Assembly (NCBI GenBank): GCA_029260075.1
Contig: JAJDDY010000056.1
Location: forward strand, 1-64,000
Reading direction: 5' to 3'
DNA: 64,000 nt
DNA from: Phycisphaerae bacterium
GTDB taxonomy: Bacteria > Planctomycetota > Phycisphaerae > UBA1845
Part shown: in pieces, positions 26,678-36,031 of the stretch
Numbering within the stretch: position 1 is the stretch's first letter
Layout: the number at the start of each line of letters is the position of its first letter
Made by a program: the position numbers and the translations under genes
Notes under the pieces: model-generated
What the model was told of the DNA's origin: nothing
Databases searched by the model: none
Seen by the model: the letters and a program-made list of their open reading frames with translations, nothing else

Positions 26678-27265
26678 ATGAAGACGACCGCTTTCCTGGC
26701 TGTTCTGGTGTTAACGTTTGCCGGTGGCTGCCAGAACGGTCAACGCCAGCCGGCCAACGACCATGCTGCTGTTGGCGCTACAACAAACGCCGTCGATCCG
26801 CCGGCCAAAATTGAAATCAAGGAAGAACTGTGGGGCGACGGGACGCCACGCATGCGCAGGGAGGGCATAACGCTGGAAGACGGCACGTTCGTGTCACACG
26901 GCTTGACCACCCTGTATTGGGACAGTGGCAAGAAAAAAACGCAGATTACGTTTGTCGACGGTGTTCGTCACGGACCGCGCTTTAGCTGGTACCAAAACGG
27001 AGCCCTATGGATCGAAGGCGAGTTTGTCGATGGCGGCGAGAACGGCACGTGGACCTCGTGGTATCCGGATGGAACCAAAGCCTCTGAACGAAATTTCGAC
27101 CATGGCGCATTCCACGGCCGTTGGACCGAGTGGCATCGTAGCGGCAAGATGAAAGATCAGTTCTCGTACGTCAAAGGTAAAATCCAAGGTACGCGTACCA
27201 TTTGGGATGAAGACGGGAACATGATCCGCAAGATGGAATACCACGACGGCGAACCCCTGCCGTAG
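26678..27265 (+). CDS. Lipoprotein with MORN-2 (YwqK-type) repeats
   Basis: A 195-residue predicted lipoprotein: MKTTAFLAVLVLTFAGGC has a lipobox FAGGC. From residue about 50, four or more MORN-2-like repeats of the kind GTWTSWYPDGTKASERNF and GRWTEWHRSGKMKDQFSY alternate with HGPRFSWYQNGALWIEGEF. Such repeats occur in YwqK-type proteins, some annotated as antitoxins, but no toxin partner is visible here. The ATG at 26678 was chosen because it gives a compact signal peptide; ATGs 27 and 33 bases upstream are possible. A strong terminator follows. Confidence 0.8.
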   Translation: MKTTAFLAVLVLTFAGGCQNGQRQPANDHAAVGATTNAVDPPAKIEIKEELWGDGTPRMRREGITLEDGTFVSHGLTTLYWDSGKKKTQITFVDGVRHGPRFSWYQNGALWIEGEFVDGGENGTWTSWYPDGTKASERNFDHGAFHGRWTEWHRSGKMKDQFSYVKGKIQGTRTIWDEDGNMIRKMEYHDGEPLP

Positions 27266-27288
27266 CGACGTACGATTCACCAAACGAG

Positions 27289-27330
27289 AGAAGCCCGAAA
27301 TCGGTTGGCAACCGATTCCGGGCTTCTTTA
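27289..27330 (+). terminator. Rho-independent terminator
   Basis: GAAGCCCGAAATCGGTTG and its near-perfect complement CAACCGATTCCGGGCTTC pair almost fully around a very short loop, followed by TTTA. It lies about 25 bases after the stop of the MORN-type lipoprotein gene. Confidence 0.85.
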
Positions 27331-27511
27331 GTGTTGGTGCGGTCATTGCCACACCGTCTATCATTATTCCGCATTGGCACGGCTGTGAGGCCTACACCCG
27401 ACGATTCGGACGCGTTGATCGCCGGTGATCTTCATCGGCGTCAGGTCGCAAAGGCATCGGCTGCATGACAGAGGCTTCCTCGTACGAACACGGAGCTAAG
27501 TCTGCAAGTCC

Positions 27512-27548
27512 GTAGCTCGCGACGTCCTCTCGGGGCGCCGCGAGCTAC
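27512..27548. repeat. Stem-loop with perfect 10-bp arms
   Basis: GTAGCTCGCG and CGCGAGCTAC are separated by 17 bases. There is no T-run, so it is not a typical terminator. It lies in the 530-base gap before the kinase gene; nothing else was recognised there. Confidence 0.6.
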
Positions 27549-27796
27549 TCCGCGCGACGTGACGGCCTCGCTTTGACCACCCACCGACGCACGGTTTCCA
27601 CTAGAGATACGACGCATAGGCCCTTTTCTGTCAAAGAATCTCCATCACTCATCGAAAGGCTCGATCCCACGGTTCGACGCGACGATTTGCCGGAGCGTGG
27701 GGCGCGCGGGTACGATGGAACGCAGTTGCAGGCGTCTGTGGACGTGGTGCCGATCCCCCTTGATCTTGACGGGCCCATAAGAGGTAATGTCGCGAC

Positions 27797-30271
27797 GTGG
27801 CTGATTGTTTGACGCTAACGGATTTCGAGCAGTACAGCGCCAAGAAACTCGACGCTGCGGCCGCGAGTCATATCCAGAATCATCTCGATACCTGTGACGC
27901 CTGCCGGGTTGCGTTCGAGCAGTACCACCGTGACGAAGCATTTCTGGCAGGCGCCAAGCTGGCGATGGTCAACGACTCCGGCAGCGACGGTTTTTCGACC
28001 AGCGACTCCGCAACGGATGCACCGGCACTGCCCACGCGTGTTCCTGAAATCGAAGGCTATCGCATTACCGGCGTACTCGGCCAGGGTGGGATGGGTATCG
28101 TGTACCGCGCGGTGCAGACCAAGCTCAACCGAACGATCGCGTTGAAAGTGTTGCCCGCGATGGTTGGCGCCGCGAGTCCGACGGCTGTGTCGCGGTTCCG
28201 ACGTGAGGCCACAGCAGCCGCGAGATTGCACCACACCAACATCGTCCCCATCTACGACTTCGGCGAATCGTACGACGCCTACTATTACGCGATGGAGTTG
28301 ATCTCCGGCCAGCCGCTCAACGTGGTCATCCACAAACTCGCCGAGACCAACGCCGCCAACGTCTCGCCCGCGCAACTTTCAGAGATGATCGCGACCATTA
28401 CGTCGACGGGCGGCGTGACGCTCCCACCCGAAGCGACAGCGGAAGCGCGAGAAGACGACAGCCGGACGACGCCCATTTCAACGGGCGGGCGCGGTCGGAT
28501 TTACTACCGGCAGGTCGCGCGATGGATGGCAGACGTGGGTGAAGCGCTGCACTACGCGCACGGCCAGGGCATTATTCACCGTGACATCAAACCGGCCAAT
28601 CTGATTCTCTCGAGCGACGGACGCATCATGGTCGCCGACTTCGGACTGGCGAAGAGCACGGACGGGGAGTCCGTCACGATCACCGGATCATTGCTGGGCA
28701 CCATACGCTACCTCAGCCCGGAACAGGCCATGGCCCGGCGGGTGGCTGTCGATCATCGTACCGATATCTACTCGCTCGGTGCGACGATGTACGAACTGCT
28801 TTGCTTTCGACCGGCTTTCCCCGGAGGCGATGACAAGCAGGTACTCAGCGCGGTCATCACGCGCGACCCGACAGCGCCGCGCAAAATCGCACCGTCGATA
28901 CCGAGCGAGTTGGAGACGATCTGCCTCAAGGCGTTAGAGAAAGCGCCGGACCAGCGTTACCCCACAGCGCGGGCGTTCGTTGAAGACCTTCGTCGTTACG
29001 CCCAAGACCTGCCCATCGTCGCCAAGCGGCCAAGCATGGCCGCACGCGTCGGCAAATTCATCCGGCGACACAAGACGATCGCCACCGCGACAGCCATCAT
29101 TCTCATGCTCGTGGTCGGCGGGTCACTCAAGGTCAGATCGGACCGCGTGCGCGCAGACAAAGCCCTCGCGGAGGAGCGAGTCCGAACGGAATCTGAAACG
29201 CAAAAATTCCTGAAAGAGGAACTCCTCAAGCGCAACGCAGAATTGACAAGCCTGATCAATCAAGGAATGAGAGCCCACAACGCCGACAATTGGGATCTGG
29301 CGATCGAAAAATATCGAGAGGCGTTATCGCTGCAACCCAATTCTTCACAGGCGTGGGGAAATCTCGCCAGATCGCTGAAGGAAAAGTACAATCGGGTCGA
29401 TTACGGTAATGATCAACTCCTCGAAGAAGCGTTGGCTGCTTGCGTTCGCGCATTGAACATCCCCGTCCCTAACCCGTCCCATGCCGGGGGATATGCGTCG
29501 CTACACAATCTTCAAGGCGTGCTGTGGAAGATGCACGGCAACTACGCTGAAGCCAAAGACTTCTACCGACAGGCGATCGACATGCGTCCGCAGGACGACG
29601 CCGCCCATGAAAACCTCGGCGTCATTCACGCGCTCGAAAAACGGTTGGACGATGCGGAGCAATCGCTACGACGGGCCACGGAAATCGTAGGCCTCGACAA
29701 GAACAAAGATTGCAAGACCTCGTGGCGAAACCTCGCGTCGTTGCTCATGTATCGCGGTGAATCTGAAGCCGTCGACGTGATCGACCGCGCATTGAATTGC
29801 GAAAGTAGCGACCCATGGTCGACCTTGATTCGCGCTCGCCTTCGGTTGTCGTTGGAGGGGCAAGCAAGTTTCATCGGCGCTCAGAGCGATGCGGTTTTTG
29901 CCAAGCGATTCACCACTGATCGCAGCGTTCCGTTCGGAAGATTCACCTGGCGCCTACTCGCTCAGGCTGCACTACGCAACGATCAAGCCGCCGACGCGAT
30001 TGCGTTCGCTTCCCAAGCGATCGAAGCCGGCGACATGCCCACTATCAACCACCTCATCATCGCTATCGCTGAATCCCAGCAGGGTAACGCCAAGGCGGCA
30101 ACTTCGAACCGCGAACTGGCGATGGAGCACTGGCCCGATGAGCTTCGCCGTCGCGGCGACTACATTGTCGACGCGCCCGAAGGCGTGTTGTGGTTCGAAA
30201 CGTACGACAGGCTTGCGCGACTGCGCGATGAGGCCAAGTTGATTCAACAACCCAGTCCAGACGGCGGTTGA
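27797..30271 (+). CDS. Membrane Ser/Thr protein kinase with N-terminal HxxxCxxC domain and C-terminal TPRs
   Basis: An 824-residue kinase typical of planctomycetes. Residues 21-40 contain HLDTCDACR, an HxxxCxxC zinc-binding pattern like that of ZAS anti-sigma domains. The kinase domain (about 88-405) has the glycine loop GVLGQGGMG, Lys117, HRDIKPAN (261-268), DFG (281-283) and an insertion of about 45 residues after the hinge. A membrane segment at 427-444 leads to a domain with TPRs (for example DNWDLAIEKYREALSLQPNS and NYAEAKDFYRQAIDMRPQDD). It starts with GTG: TAA lies four codons upstream in frame, and GAGG is twelve bases before it. A signalling role at the membrane is inferred. Confidence 0.9.
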   Translation: MADCLTLTDFEQYSAKKLDAAAASHIQNHLDTCDACRVAFEQYHRDEAFLAGAKLAMVNDSGSDGFSTSDSATDAPALPTRVPEIEGYRITGVLGQGGMGIVYRAVQTKLNRTIALKVLPAMVGAASPTAVSRFRREATAAARLHHTNIVPIYDFGESYDAYYYAMELISGQPLNVVIHKLAETNAANVSPAQLSEMIATITSTGGVTLPPEATAEAREDDSRTTPISTGGRGRIYYRQVARWMADVGEALHYAHGQGIIHRDIKPANLILSSDGRIMVADFGLAKSTDGESVTITGSLLGTIRYLSPEQAMARRVAVDHRTDIYSLGATMYELLCFRPAFPGGDDKQVLSAVITRDPTAPRKIAPSIPSELETICLKALEKAPDQRYPTARAFVEDLRRYAQDLPIVAKRPSMAARVGKFIRRHKTIATATAIILMLVVGGSLKVRSDRVRADKALAEERVRTESETQKFLKEELLKRNAELTSLINQGMRAHNADNWDLAIEKYREALSLQPNSSQAWGNLARSLKEKYNRVDYGNDQLLEEALAACVRALNIPVPNPSHAGGYASLHNLQGVLWKMHGNYAEAKDFYRQAIDMRPQDDAAHENLGVIHALEKRLDDAEQSLRRATEIVGLDKNKDCKTSWRNLASLLMYRGESEAVDVIDRALNCESSDPWSTLIRARLRLSLEGQASFIGAQSDAVFAKRFTTDRSVPFGRFTWRLLAQAALRNDQAADAIAFASQAIEAGDMPTINHLIIAIAESQQGNAKAATSNRELAMEHWPDELRRRGDYIVDAPEGVLWFETYDRLARLRDEAKLIQQPSPDGG

Positions 30272-30319
30272 TCGAATCCAACTCGACCGATAGGGACGAG
30301 ATACGAATCACGTCCCAGC

Positions 30320-30446
30320 AGCTTTACCGAGCTGCGCCCGTAAGGGAGCGGACGTTTGAAATCCGCTCGTGACCGCTCAAGAACGCTCCCTTAGCGTCGC
30401 GGCTCGGTGCGGACGAACCTGCCAGCTGAGTCGTGACAAAGCGTTA
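30320..30446 (+). repeat. Family A element, copy A7
   Basis: Reads TTTACCGAGCTGCGCCCGTA, centre with GTGACCGC, then CTCCCTTAGCGTCGCGGCTC, ending GAGTCGTGACAAAGCGTTAG. It lies between the convergent kinase and exporter genes. Confidence 0.8.
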
Positions 30447-30515
30447 GTCACAACGACGCATCGTAAGGACCTACCGCCCGAAGGGGACGAGATAGGAATC
30501 ACGTCCCTGCTGTCT

Positions 30516-30546
30516 GGTGTGGCACCGGCTTCCAGCCGGTGATCCA
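30516..30546 (+). repeat. Family C hairpin, copy C4
   Basis: GTGTGGCACCGGCTTCCAGC then CGGTGATCC, a perfect consensus hairpin, about 70 bases after A7. Confidence 0.8.
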
Positions 30547-30633
30547 GGCCCGCCGCCGGCGCGTGAATCCCTCGTCGACCCTGGAAAAAGCGATAGGAAT
30601 CGGCCCAAACAGAAGGTGCATCCGGGACGCATG

Positions 30634-32796
30634 CTACGCTGGTTGTTCCGGCTCAGTCATGAACTGCGTTTCGCACAATACGCGATAGATAGAGCAGCGC
30701 CCGAAGAGGTCGGCGTGTACACCCGTGTCGACCACGCGACCGGCGTCCATCACCACAATACGATCGGCAAACTTGATCGTACTGAGGCGGTGCGCCACGA
30801 TCAACGTCGTGCGGTCCTTGGCGAAGTCCTGCAGCGCGAGTTGGATTTTCTGCTCGGACTCTGAATCGATCTGACTTGTGGCTTCGTCAAAAATGAGGAC
30901 CGGGGCGTCGCGATAGATCGCCCGTGCGATGGCCAACCGCTGACGCTGGCCGCCGGATAGCTTGCCGCCCCGTTCGCCCAACTCACCATCGTAGCCGCCG
31001 GGAATCGACTGAACGAACTCGTCGGCTGACGCGCGACCGGCTGCGTCTTCCACGCGATCGACGTCGACGGATTCATCTTGACCGTACGCAATGTTGTCGG
31101 CGGCGCCGGCGTCAAAAATAATCGCCTCTTGCGTCACGATACCAATCTGCCGGCGCAGGCTTGGAATGGTCGCATCGCGAATGTCGACACCGTCGTATCG
31201 AATCTCACCTTCGGTCGGATCAAAGAAACGCAGGAGCATGCTCATCAGTGTGGTCTTCCCGCACCCGTTCGGACCGACGATGGCCACTGTCTCGCCTCGC
31301 CGAATTGTGAGCGTGACGTCGCGGAGTGCAGGCACGTCCGCGCCGGGATATGTAAACGAAACACCCACGTACTCCATGCTGGTTTCCAGCGGTTGGAACT
31401 CGACCGAAGCGCGCGACAGCTCCGACTCGATCGGTTCGTTGATCACATGAAAAACCCGGTCCGCCCCACCGGCGGCGCGCTGAAGTCGAACGTAAACTTC
31501 CGTCACCTTCTTAAGCGGGTCGAACAAGATGGACATGCTCACGCCCAGCGCCGCGAACTTGGCCATCGATACGTCGTTGTCGAGCACGCGGGCGGCGAAC
31601 CAGATGATGACGAAGCTCCCGCCGATGATCGCCAGCGTCTCCATCATCGGGCTGACGAACGCCTGCAGCTTGACCAGCTTGAGTTGTTGCTTGAACACCT
31701 GCTCGTCAACAAGACGCAATCGCCGGCGCTCGTGTGACTCCGCCGTGAACGCCTTGACCACGCGCAAACTTTGAAGCGTCGACGTGAGTGCAGCCATCAT
31801 TGCCCCGTAAGCGCCCAAGAGCCGTCTCGCGGATTTCTTGACGCTCCGTCCTACGGACCAGAATATGATGACGGCAAACGGGCCCACGACGACCATGGCT
31901 AGCGTCATGCGCCAATCCAACGCGAACGCCCACACCACGATAAAGGCGGCACGAAGCGGTTCCCGCAAGAACTTGCTGTACAGCGTTTGCAGGCCTCGCT
32001 GTATCTCTTGAATGTCTTGAACGAATCGCGCCGCAATATCTGACGTCGCCTGACCGGAAAAGAACGACATGGGCAGGTGCAGCGTGCGGTCGTAAAGTAA
32101 ACCGCGAAGGTCCATCATCGTGCGGAACACTACGTCCGCGAGCAACACCTCACCCGCATACCGAAAGACATTGGCGATCACAACCAAGACCACAAGCCCG
32201 ATCAACAGATAGGTGAGCGTGTTGAGCTTGCCCGCGGCGCCGCCTTGACCAAGCCACCGACCGCCGCGCAACAGCCATCGCGATTCGGCCGCTGGCGCAT
32301 CCGGTTGGATCGCCACAGTGCGCACCTCGGCGCTGACGTCCTCGTCGCCCGCCTGCCAAGAAACGGTCGCAGTCGACCCGGCAGGAAGCTCCGCGAGGTG
32401 TTGCAAAACCCCGCGATCGTCATCCCCATCGACCCACATACGAGCATCAACGCTAACCCCGGCGCGAGCGAGCGGACCGCCCTCCGTCACCGCGACGACA
32501 CGAACGCCGCCCGCGTCGACAGGTTGACTTAGCTCGGCCCCCAACCGCCAACCGGCCACGGTGCGATCAACCCAGCCGTTCACGCCCTCTTTGTCGAGAA
32601 GCACTTTGAAGACAGGAAACGCGGTCATGATCCCCACGGTATGCAAGCACGCGTAGACGACAGTACACACCAGACCCATGAGTAGCGTTCTGCGGAATCG
32701 CAACGACATGCGGATCACCCGGCGGAGATTCGGCGATCGCACCGCACCCTTGTGCTGACGCGAGCGGGCACCGAGCATGGCGATTCTACCACTCAT
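30634..32796 (-). CDS. MsbA-like ABC exporter (fused TMD-NBD) with PDZ-like periplasmic insertion
   Basis: A 720-residue ABC transporter half-molecule that would dimerise in the inner membrane and export lipids, glycans or drugs. The first membrane segment (LLMGLVCTVVYACLHTVGIM) is followed by an unusual extracytoplasmic insertion of about 120 residues; VVAVTEGGPLARAGVSVDAR with MWVDGDDD resembles a PDZ domain. The other membrane segments and an ABC domain follow: Walker A GPNGCGKTT, signature LSGGQRQR, Walker B VLIFDEATSQ and switch VAHRLS. The ATG at 32796 was chosen over an upstream TTG. A polysaccharide or lipid A-type substrate is suggested only by nearby genes. Confidence 0.9.
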   Translation of the reverse strand: MSGRIAMLGARSRQHKGAVRSPNLRRVIRMSLRFRRTLLMGLVCTVVYACLHTVGIMTAFPVFKVLLDKEGVNGWVDRTVAGWRLGAELSQPVDAGGVRVVAVTEGGPLARAGVSVDARMWVDGDDDRGVLQHLAELPAGSTATVSWQAGDEDVSAEVRTVAIQPDAPAAESRWLLRGGRWLGQGGAAGKLNTLTYLLIGLVVLVVIANVFRYAGEVLLADVVFRTMMDLRGLLYDRTLHLPMSFFSGQATSDIAARFVQDIQEIQRGLQTLYSKFLREPLRAAFIVVWAFALDWRMTLAMVVVGPFAVIIFWSVGRSVKKSARRLLGAYGAMMAALTSTLQSLRVVKAFTAESHERRRLRLVDEQVFKQQLKLVKLQAFVSPMMETLAIIGGSFVIIWFAARVLDNDVSMAKFAALGVSMSILFDPLKKVTEVYVRLQRAAGGADRVFHVINEPIESELSRASVEFQPLETSMEYVGVSFTYPGADVPALRDVTLTIRRGETVAIVGPNGCGKTTLMSMLLRFFDPTEGEIRYDGVDIRDATIPSLRRQIGIVTQEAIIFDAGAADNIAYGQDESVDVDRVEDAAGRASADEFVQSIPGGYDGELGERGGKLSGGQRQRLAIARAIYRDAPVLIFDEATSQIDSESEQKIQLALQDFAKDRTTLIVAHRLSTIKFADRIVVMDAGRVVDTGVHADLFGRCSIYRVLCETQFMTEPEQPA

Positions 32797-33086
32797 GTCG
32801 TTTGATTCTTCTCGATGGCAGGACCAGAGCAAGCGTAACGGTAGACCACAAACAGTCGTCAGACGAAAACGAGTCCGGTGTGCAAGAACTCATATCGAGC
32901 GAGCGGGACTAGACCACAAAGCAAGACGAAACGCAAGCGGAGGCTGGGCCATCGTGTGCGCAGCCATCCGTATGCAGTGCGGCATGCGTCCTATCCCGGT
33001 CCTACGGTGGACGTGCGAGAAAGGATTCACGCACCAGCGTGATCCACATACCCGCACCCTCGCCCAGCCTTCCTAATGGCGCATCG

Positions 33087-34136
33087 CTACCGTTGGACCA
33101 ACCTGTGATAGAGTCGACCGTACTGCTCGACGAGCATGCGCCAGTCCAACGTACGGCGCACGAAGTCACGAACACGTGCGGCGCGTTCGCCCCGCGCAGC
33201 GTCCGGCAGTGCCAACGCCTCTTGAAGACGGACCTTGATTTCCCGCTGGCTCGGCCTACACACCAACCCCACTTCGCTCCATCCCGGCGGAGCTGTGCAT
33301 GAAGTCACAATCGAAACAACCCCGGTCGCCGCAGCCTGTAGCAACGACACCGGACATCGCGGCACCAGCGCCGGCGCCACCAAGATCGTCGCGCGGGCGA
33401 GCCATCGCCGCTGCGTCGCCACGTCAGCCGCAGGTTCAAAACGAATGACGTCCGCTTCACCCTTGCGACGCACGGCGGCTTCAATCATTTTGCGCCAATC
33501 CCCAGGCTGAGGACCGGCAAACACCAAGCTGCACCGATCGCGATCTTCACCAAGTTCGAGGAAGGCCTTGAGCAGCGGCACCATTCCCTCGATCGGATGC
33601 ATTGGACCCAGGACGAGAATGATCCGCCCCTGCGCCTTGCTTGATGCCTCACCGCCGTCGCAGTCGTAATCATCCACGACGACGCCGTAGGGAATCAGAT
33701 CGATTCGGCAACCGGCGAAGTCTTCTCGAAGCAGGCGTTGTTCATCATCGTTGATTGCCTGCAGAACCGACGCCCGACGCAATCGCGGCTTATCAATCAG
33801 CACCGACCGCCATCGATCACGCCAGCTCGATCGCCCGTACGCCCCCTCGCTCAAACGCCCAAGCGGTGCGATCACCACAGGTTTGTTCGCTCTGTAGGCA
33901 CACCGACTCAAACAATCACCGGCGATGCGAGACCAGCCGTGAGCGTGAACCATATCCGATTGTTCCACAAGCTCGCGCAGGTCCGCCGGCGTCGGAGCGT
34001 CATCGCCCGACAGACCGACCATGCGACCAGCCACGCCTTCGCGATCTAACGCATCAACCAACCCGCGCACAGCGATCGCCGCGGCGCCGGCTTGCGGCGA
34101 CGTGGAATCGACCAGATGTAGCACACGCAATCCCAT
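33087..34136 (-). CDS. Glycosyltransferase, family 4 type
   Basis: A 349-residue GT-B glycosyltransferase. It starts MGLRVLHLVDSTSPQAGAAA, a usual GT4 start, and its C-terminal domain contains IILVLGPMHPIEGMVPLLKA and LARATILVAPALVPRCPVSL, equivalent to the nucleotide-sugar-binding region. The usual E-x7-E motif is weak (CPVSLLQAAATGVVSIVTSC), so the donor cannot be judged. The ATG at 34136 fits the family; a longer frame upstream shows no homology. The gene stands alone in a polysaccharide-related neighbourhood. Confidence 0.82.
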   Translation of the reverse strand: MGLRVLHLVDSTSPQAGAAAIAVRGLVDALDREGVAGRMVGLSGDDAPTPADLRELVEQSDMVHAHGWSRIAGDCLSRCAYRANKPVVIAPLGRLSEGAYGRSSWRDRWRSVLIDKPRLRRASVLQAINDDEQRLLREDFAGCRIDLIPYGVVVDDYDCDGGEASSKAQGRIILVLGPMHPIEGMVPLLKAFLELGEDRDRCSLVFAGPQPGDWRKMIEAAVRRKGEADVIRFEPAADVATQRRWLARATILVAPALVPRCPVSLLQAAATGVVSIVTSCTAPPGWSEVGLVCRPSQREIKVRLQEALALPDAARGERAARVRDFVRRTLDWRMLVEQYGRLYHRLVQR

Positions 34137-34334
34137 ACCGGTCGCGAATTCTACAATGTTTCGATGGATCGTGTAGGCACACCGGCATCGGGAATCATGC
34201 AAGAGCGGAGGAGCGAGATAGGCATCGCCTTCGGGCAGTTTGGTGGGGTACCGGTGGCGCGCCGATGATCAAGAACAGCGCACGCGCGGTTGATGAATGT
34301 ATCGAGCCCCAACGTGCTAACGAACCGTCGCGGG

Positions 34335-35135
34335 CTACGACGGTCGCGATGTGCTGTCGGCGAAGTGTGTTGCCCACCAAGATGGGAACTCATCACGAAA
34401 GTGGGCGAACATACGACCGGCGATGCCCTGGTTGCGGCCATAGTATTGTAACGGTCGCGGTCGAAGCACCGCCTCGACGAGTTGGGATCGTTCCTCGCGC
34501 AGCACGATCATCGTTACCGTCACACCGGGTCCGAGTCGACGTATGATCTCACCGAAGTTGAACCTCTCCGACGGACCGGGCGCCTCCAGCAACGATCCGT
34601 CGAACGAAACGATCACGTCGCCCTCTTGCAGATCGGCTTCCTCCGCTGCGGTGCCGGGAATGATGCGACCGATCTCGACGCCGAGGTACCCTTCGTGGAT
34701 GCGCGGATCGTCTTCGTGGTCCATGGGTCGGCGCCCCTGGCTGATACCTAGAAAACCATTCCGTTCAAACACGTGGAAGTTCAGGTAGACGCGGCGGGCA
34801 ATGCTCTCGATCCGCAAACGACCCTCCAAGTCGTGCGTACGCTGGAACGCCTCGCGCAGTTGCGGAAAAATTCGCGCGCCGATGTCGACCAATCGATCCG
34901 TGGCTCGACGACGATCCGGGTAAGCGGGTGAATGAAGTTCAGCGAGCAGGGCCTGTGTTTCGTCGGAAAGACGGTCGCTGATCGGAAGATCGAACTCTTG
35001 GCCGGATTGCGATTGCGTAACCCACGCCGGCGGGTCTTCCTGCGGAGCAATCGCGACCACCGCCCCACCGTCGCACACCGCACCCGCAAGAAGCAGAACA
35101 AGTCGACCGATCGTTACTTGTCCTTCCCGTATCAT
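34335..35135 (-). CDS. Exported PDZ-domain protein, paralogue 1
   Basis: A 266-residue protein, the last of three tandem paralogues. A hydrophobic N-terminus (TIGRLVLLLAGAVCDGGAVV) suggests export. A helical region about 55-120 (ELHSPAYPDRRRATDRLVDI, FPQLREAFQRTHDLEGRLRI) resembles a HEAT-like unit, followed by the shared NFHVFERNGFLGIS and a PDZ domain (YLGVEIGRIIPGTAAEEADL, then QEGDVIVSFDG). The C-terminal motif is EFPSWWATHFAD. No protease domain is attached. It lies 29 bases after paralogue 2. The function is unknown; substrate or partner binding at the envelope is inferred. Confidence 0.78.
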   Translation of the reverse strand: MIREGQVTIGRLVLLLAGAVCDGGAVVAIAPQEDPPAWVTQSQSGQEFDLPISDRLSDETQALLAELHSPAYPDRRRATDRLVDIGARIFPQLREAFQRTHDLEGRLRIESIARRVYLNFHVFERNGFLGISQGRRPMDHEDDPRIHEGYLGVEIGRIIPGTAAEEADLQEGDVIVSFDGSLLEAPGPSERFNFGEIIRRLGPGVTVTMIVLREERSQLVEAVLRPRPLQYYGRNQGIAGRMFAHFRDEFPSWWATHFADSTSRPS

Positions 35136-35164
35136 CACGATCCGCCACGTCTCCGTTCGACCGG

Positions 35165-36031
35165 CTACGCGCCGACAGCGCCGGCCGCAAGGTCGTTCTC
35201 GAAGTAGGTAGCCCACCAGACGGGAAAACGACGGGCGGCTTTGCGGTATAGCTCAGACGTGCCGCGAACAGTGTTTCCCTTGGCTTGCTTCGGCGGGCAA
35301 CGACCGAGCGTCACATCAATCGTTATGGGTTTCGAGCCGCGCAGCACGTCAAGCTTGAGACCATACCCGGGACGTTTGGTACGAATCCGCTTACTGAGGT
35401 TGTTGAGCAGATCATTCCCGACACCGTGCAGCGGGCGGCCATCGACGGCCACGATGACGTCGTGCTTCTTGACGCCGGCGCGCTCCGCTCCGGTCCCTTT
35501 GATAATGTTCACGACCACAACGCCGACGGTGTCTTTCGGTATGCCTTTGACCGGTTGACGAACGGATGGATAGGGTTGCATGCTGACGCCGAGAAACCCG
35601 TTCCCATCGTAGACGTGGAAATTGAAGTATCCGGTGTACGCGATGCGTTCGATGCGCAGACGCAATTCAAACGTGTCGGAATCGCGGTAGGCGTCACGAA
35701 GCTTCGCAAACGCCGACGCCCCGATCTCGATCAGCTCCGCAGTCGCCTTCTCACGCTCGCCATACGTCGGGTCGTCAAGACGATCGATCGTCGCATCGAT
35801 GCGGTCGGCCAACTGATCATCCAACGGCAGATGAAACAACTCGTCGGAGACGGCGTCTTCGACAACCGCACCGTCCAACGCCCGCGGCGCTGTGGGTCGC
35901 TGCCCAAACGCATCGCTGCACGAACCAACCACGACGACAAGCATCAGCCAGACAATAACCCGCCGCGGCGAAGCCTGACCCAAGCAACGATCCTCAATCG
36001 ACCACATCGTATGACCCGCTGCCGCCCTCAT
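35165..36031 (-). CDS. Exported PDZ-domain protein, paralogue 2 (probable lipoprotein)
   Basis: A 288-residue protein with a signal segment ending VVVGSCSD, a possible lipobox. It shares the paralogues' layout: helical unit (REKATAELIEIGASAFAKLR), FNFHVYDGNGFLGVSMQPYP, then a PDZ domain with VVVVNIIKGTGAERAGVKKH and DVIVAVDGRPLHGVG, and a C-terminal ARRFPVWWATYFEN. The ATG at 36031 overlaps the stop of paralogue 3 in ATGA, indicating translational coupling; a second ATG at 36007 would give a shorter signal. There is no catalytic domain. Confidence 0.8.
   Translation of the reverse strand: MRAAAGHTMWSIEDRCLGQASPRRVIVWLMLVVVVGSCSDAFGQRPTAPRALDGAVVEDAVSDELFHLPLDDQLADRIDATIDRLDDPTYGEREKATAELIEIGASAFAKLRDAYRDSDTFELRLRIERIAYTGYFNFHVYDGNGFLGVSMQPYPSVRQPVKGIPKDTVGVVVVNIIKGTGAERAGVKKHDVIVAVDGRPLHGVGNDLLNNLSKRIRTKRPGYGLKLDVLRGSKPITIDVTLGRCPPKQAKGNTVRGTSELYRKAARRFPVWWATYFENDLAAGAVGA

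Noticed and set aside
26678-27265. Antitoxin of a toxin-antitoxin pair
   Set aside because: MORN-2 proteins are sometimes annotated so, but the protein has a lipoprotein signal and no toxin gene is adjacent.
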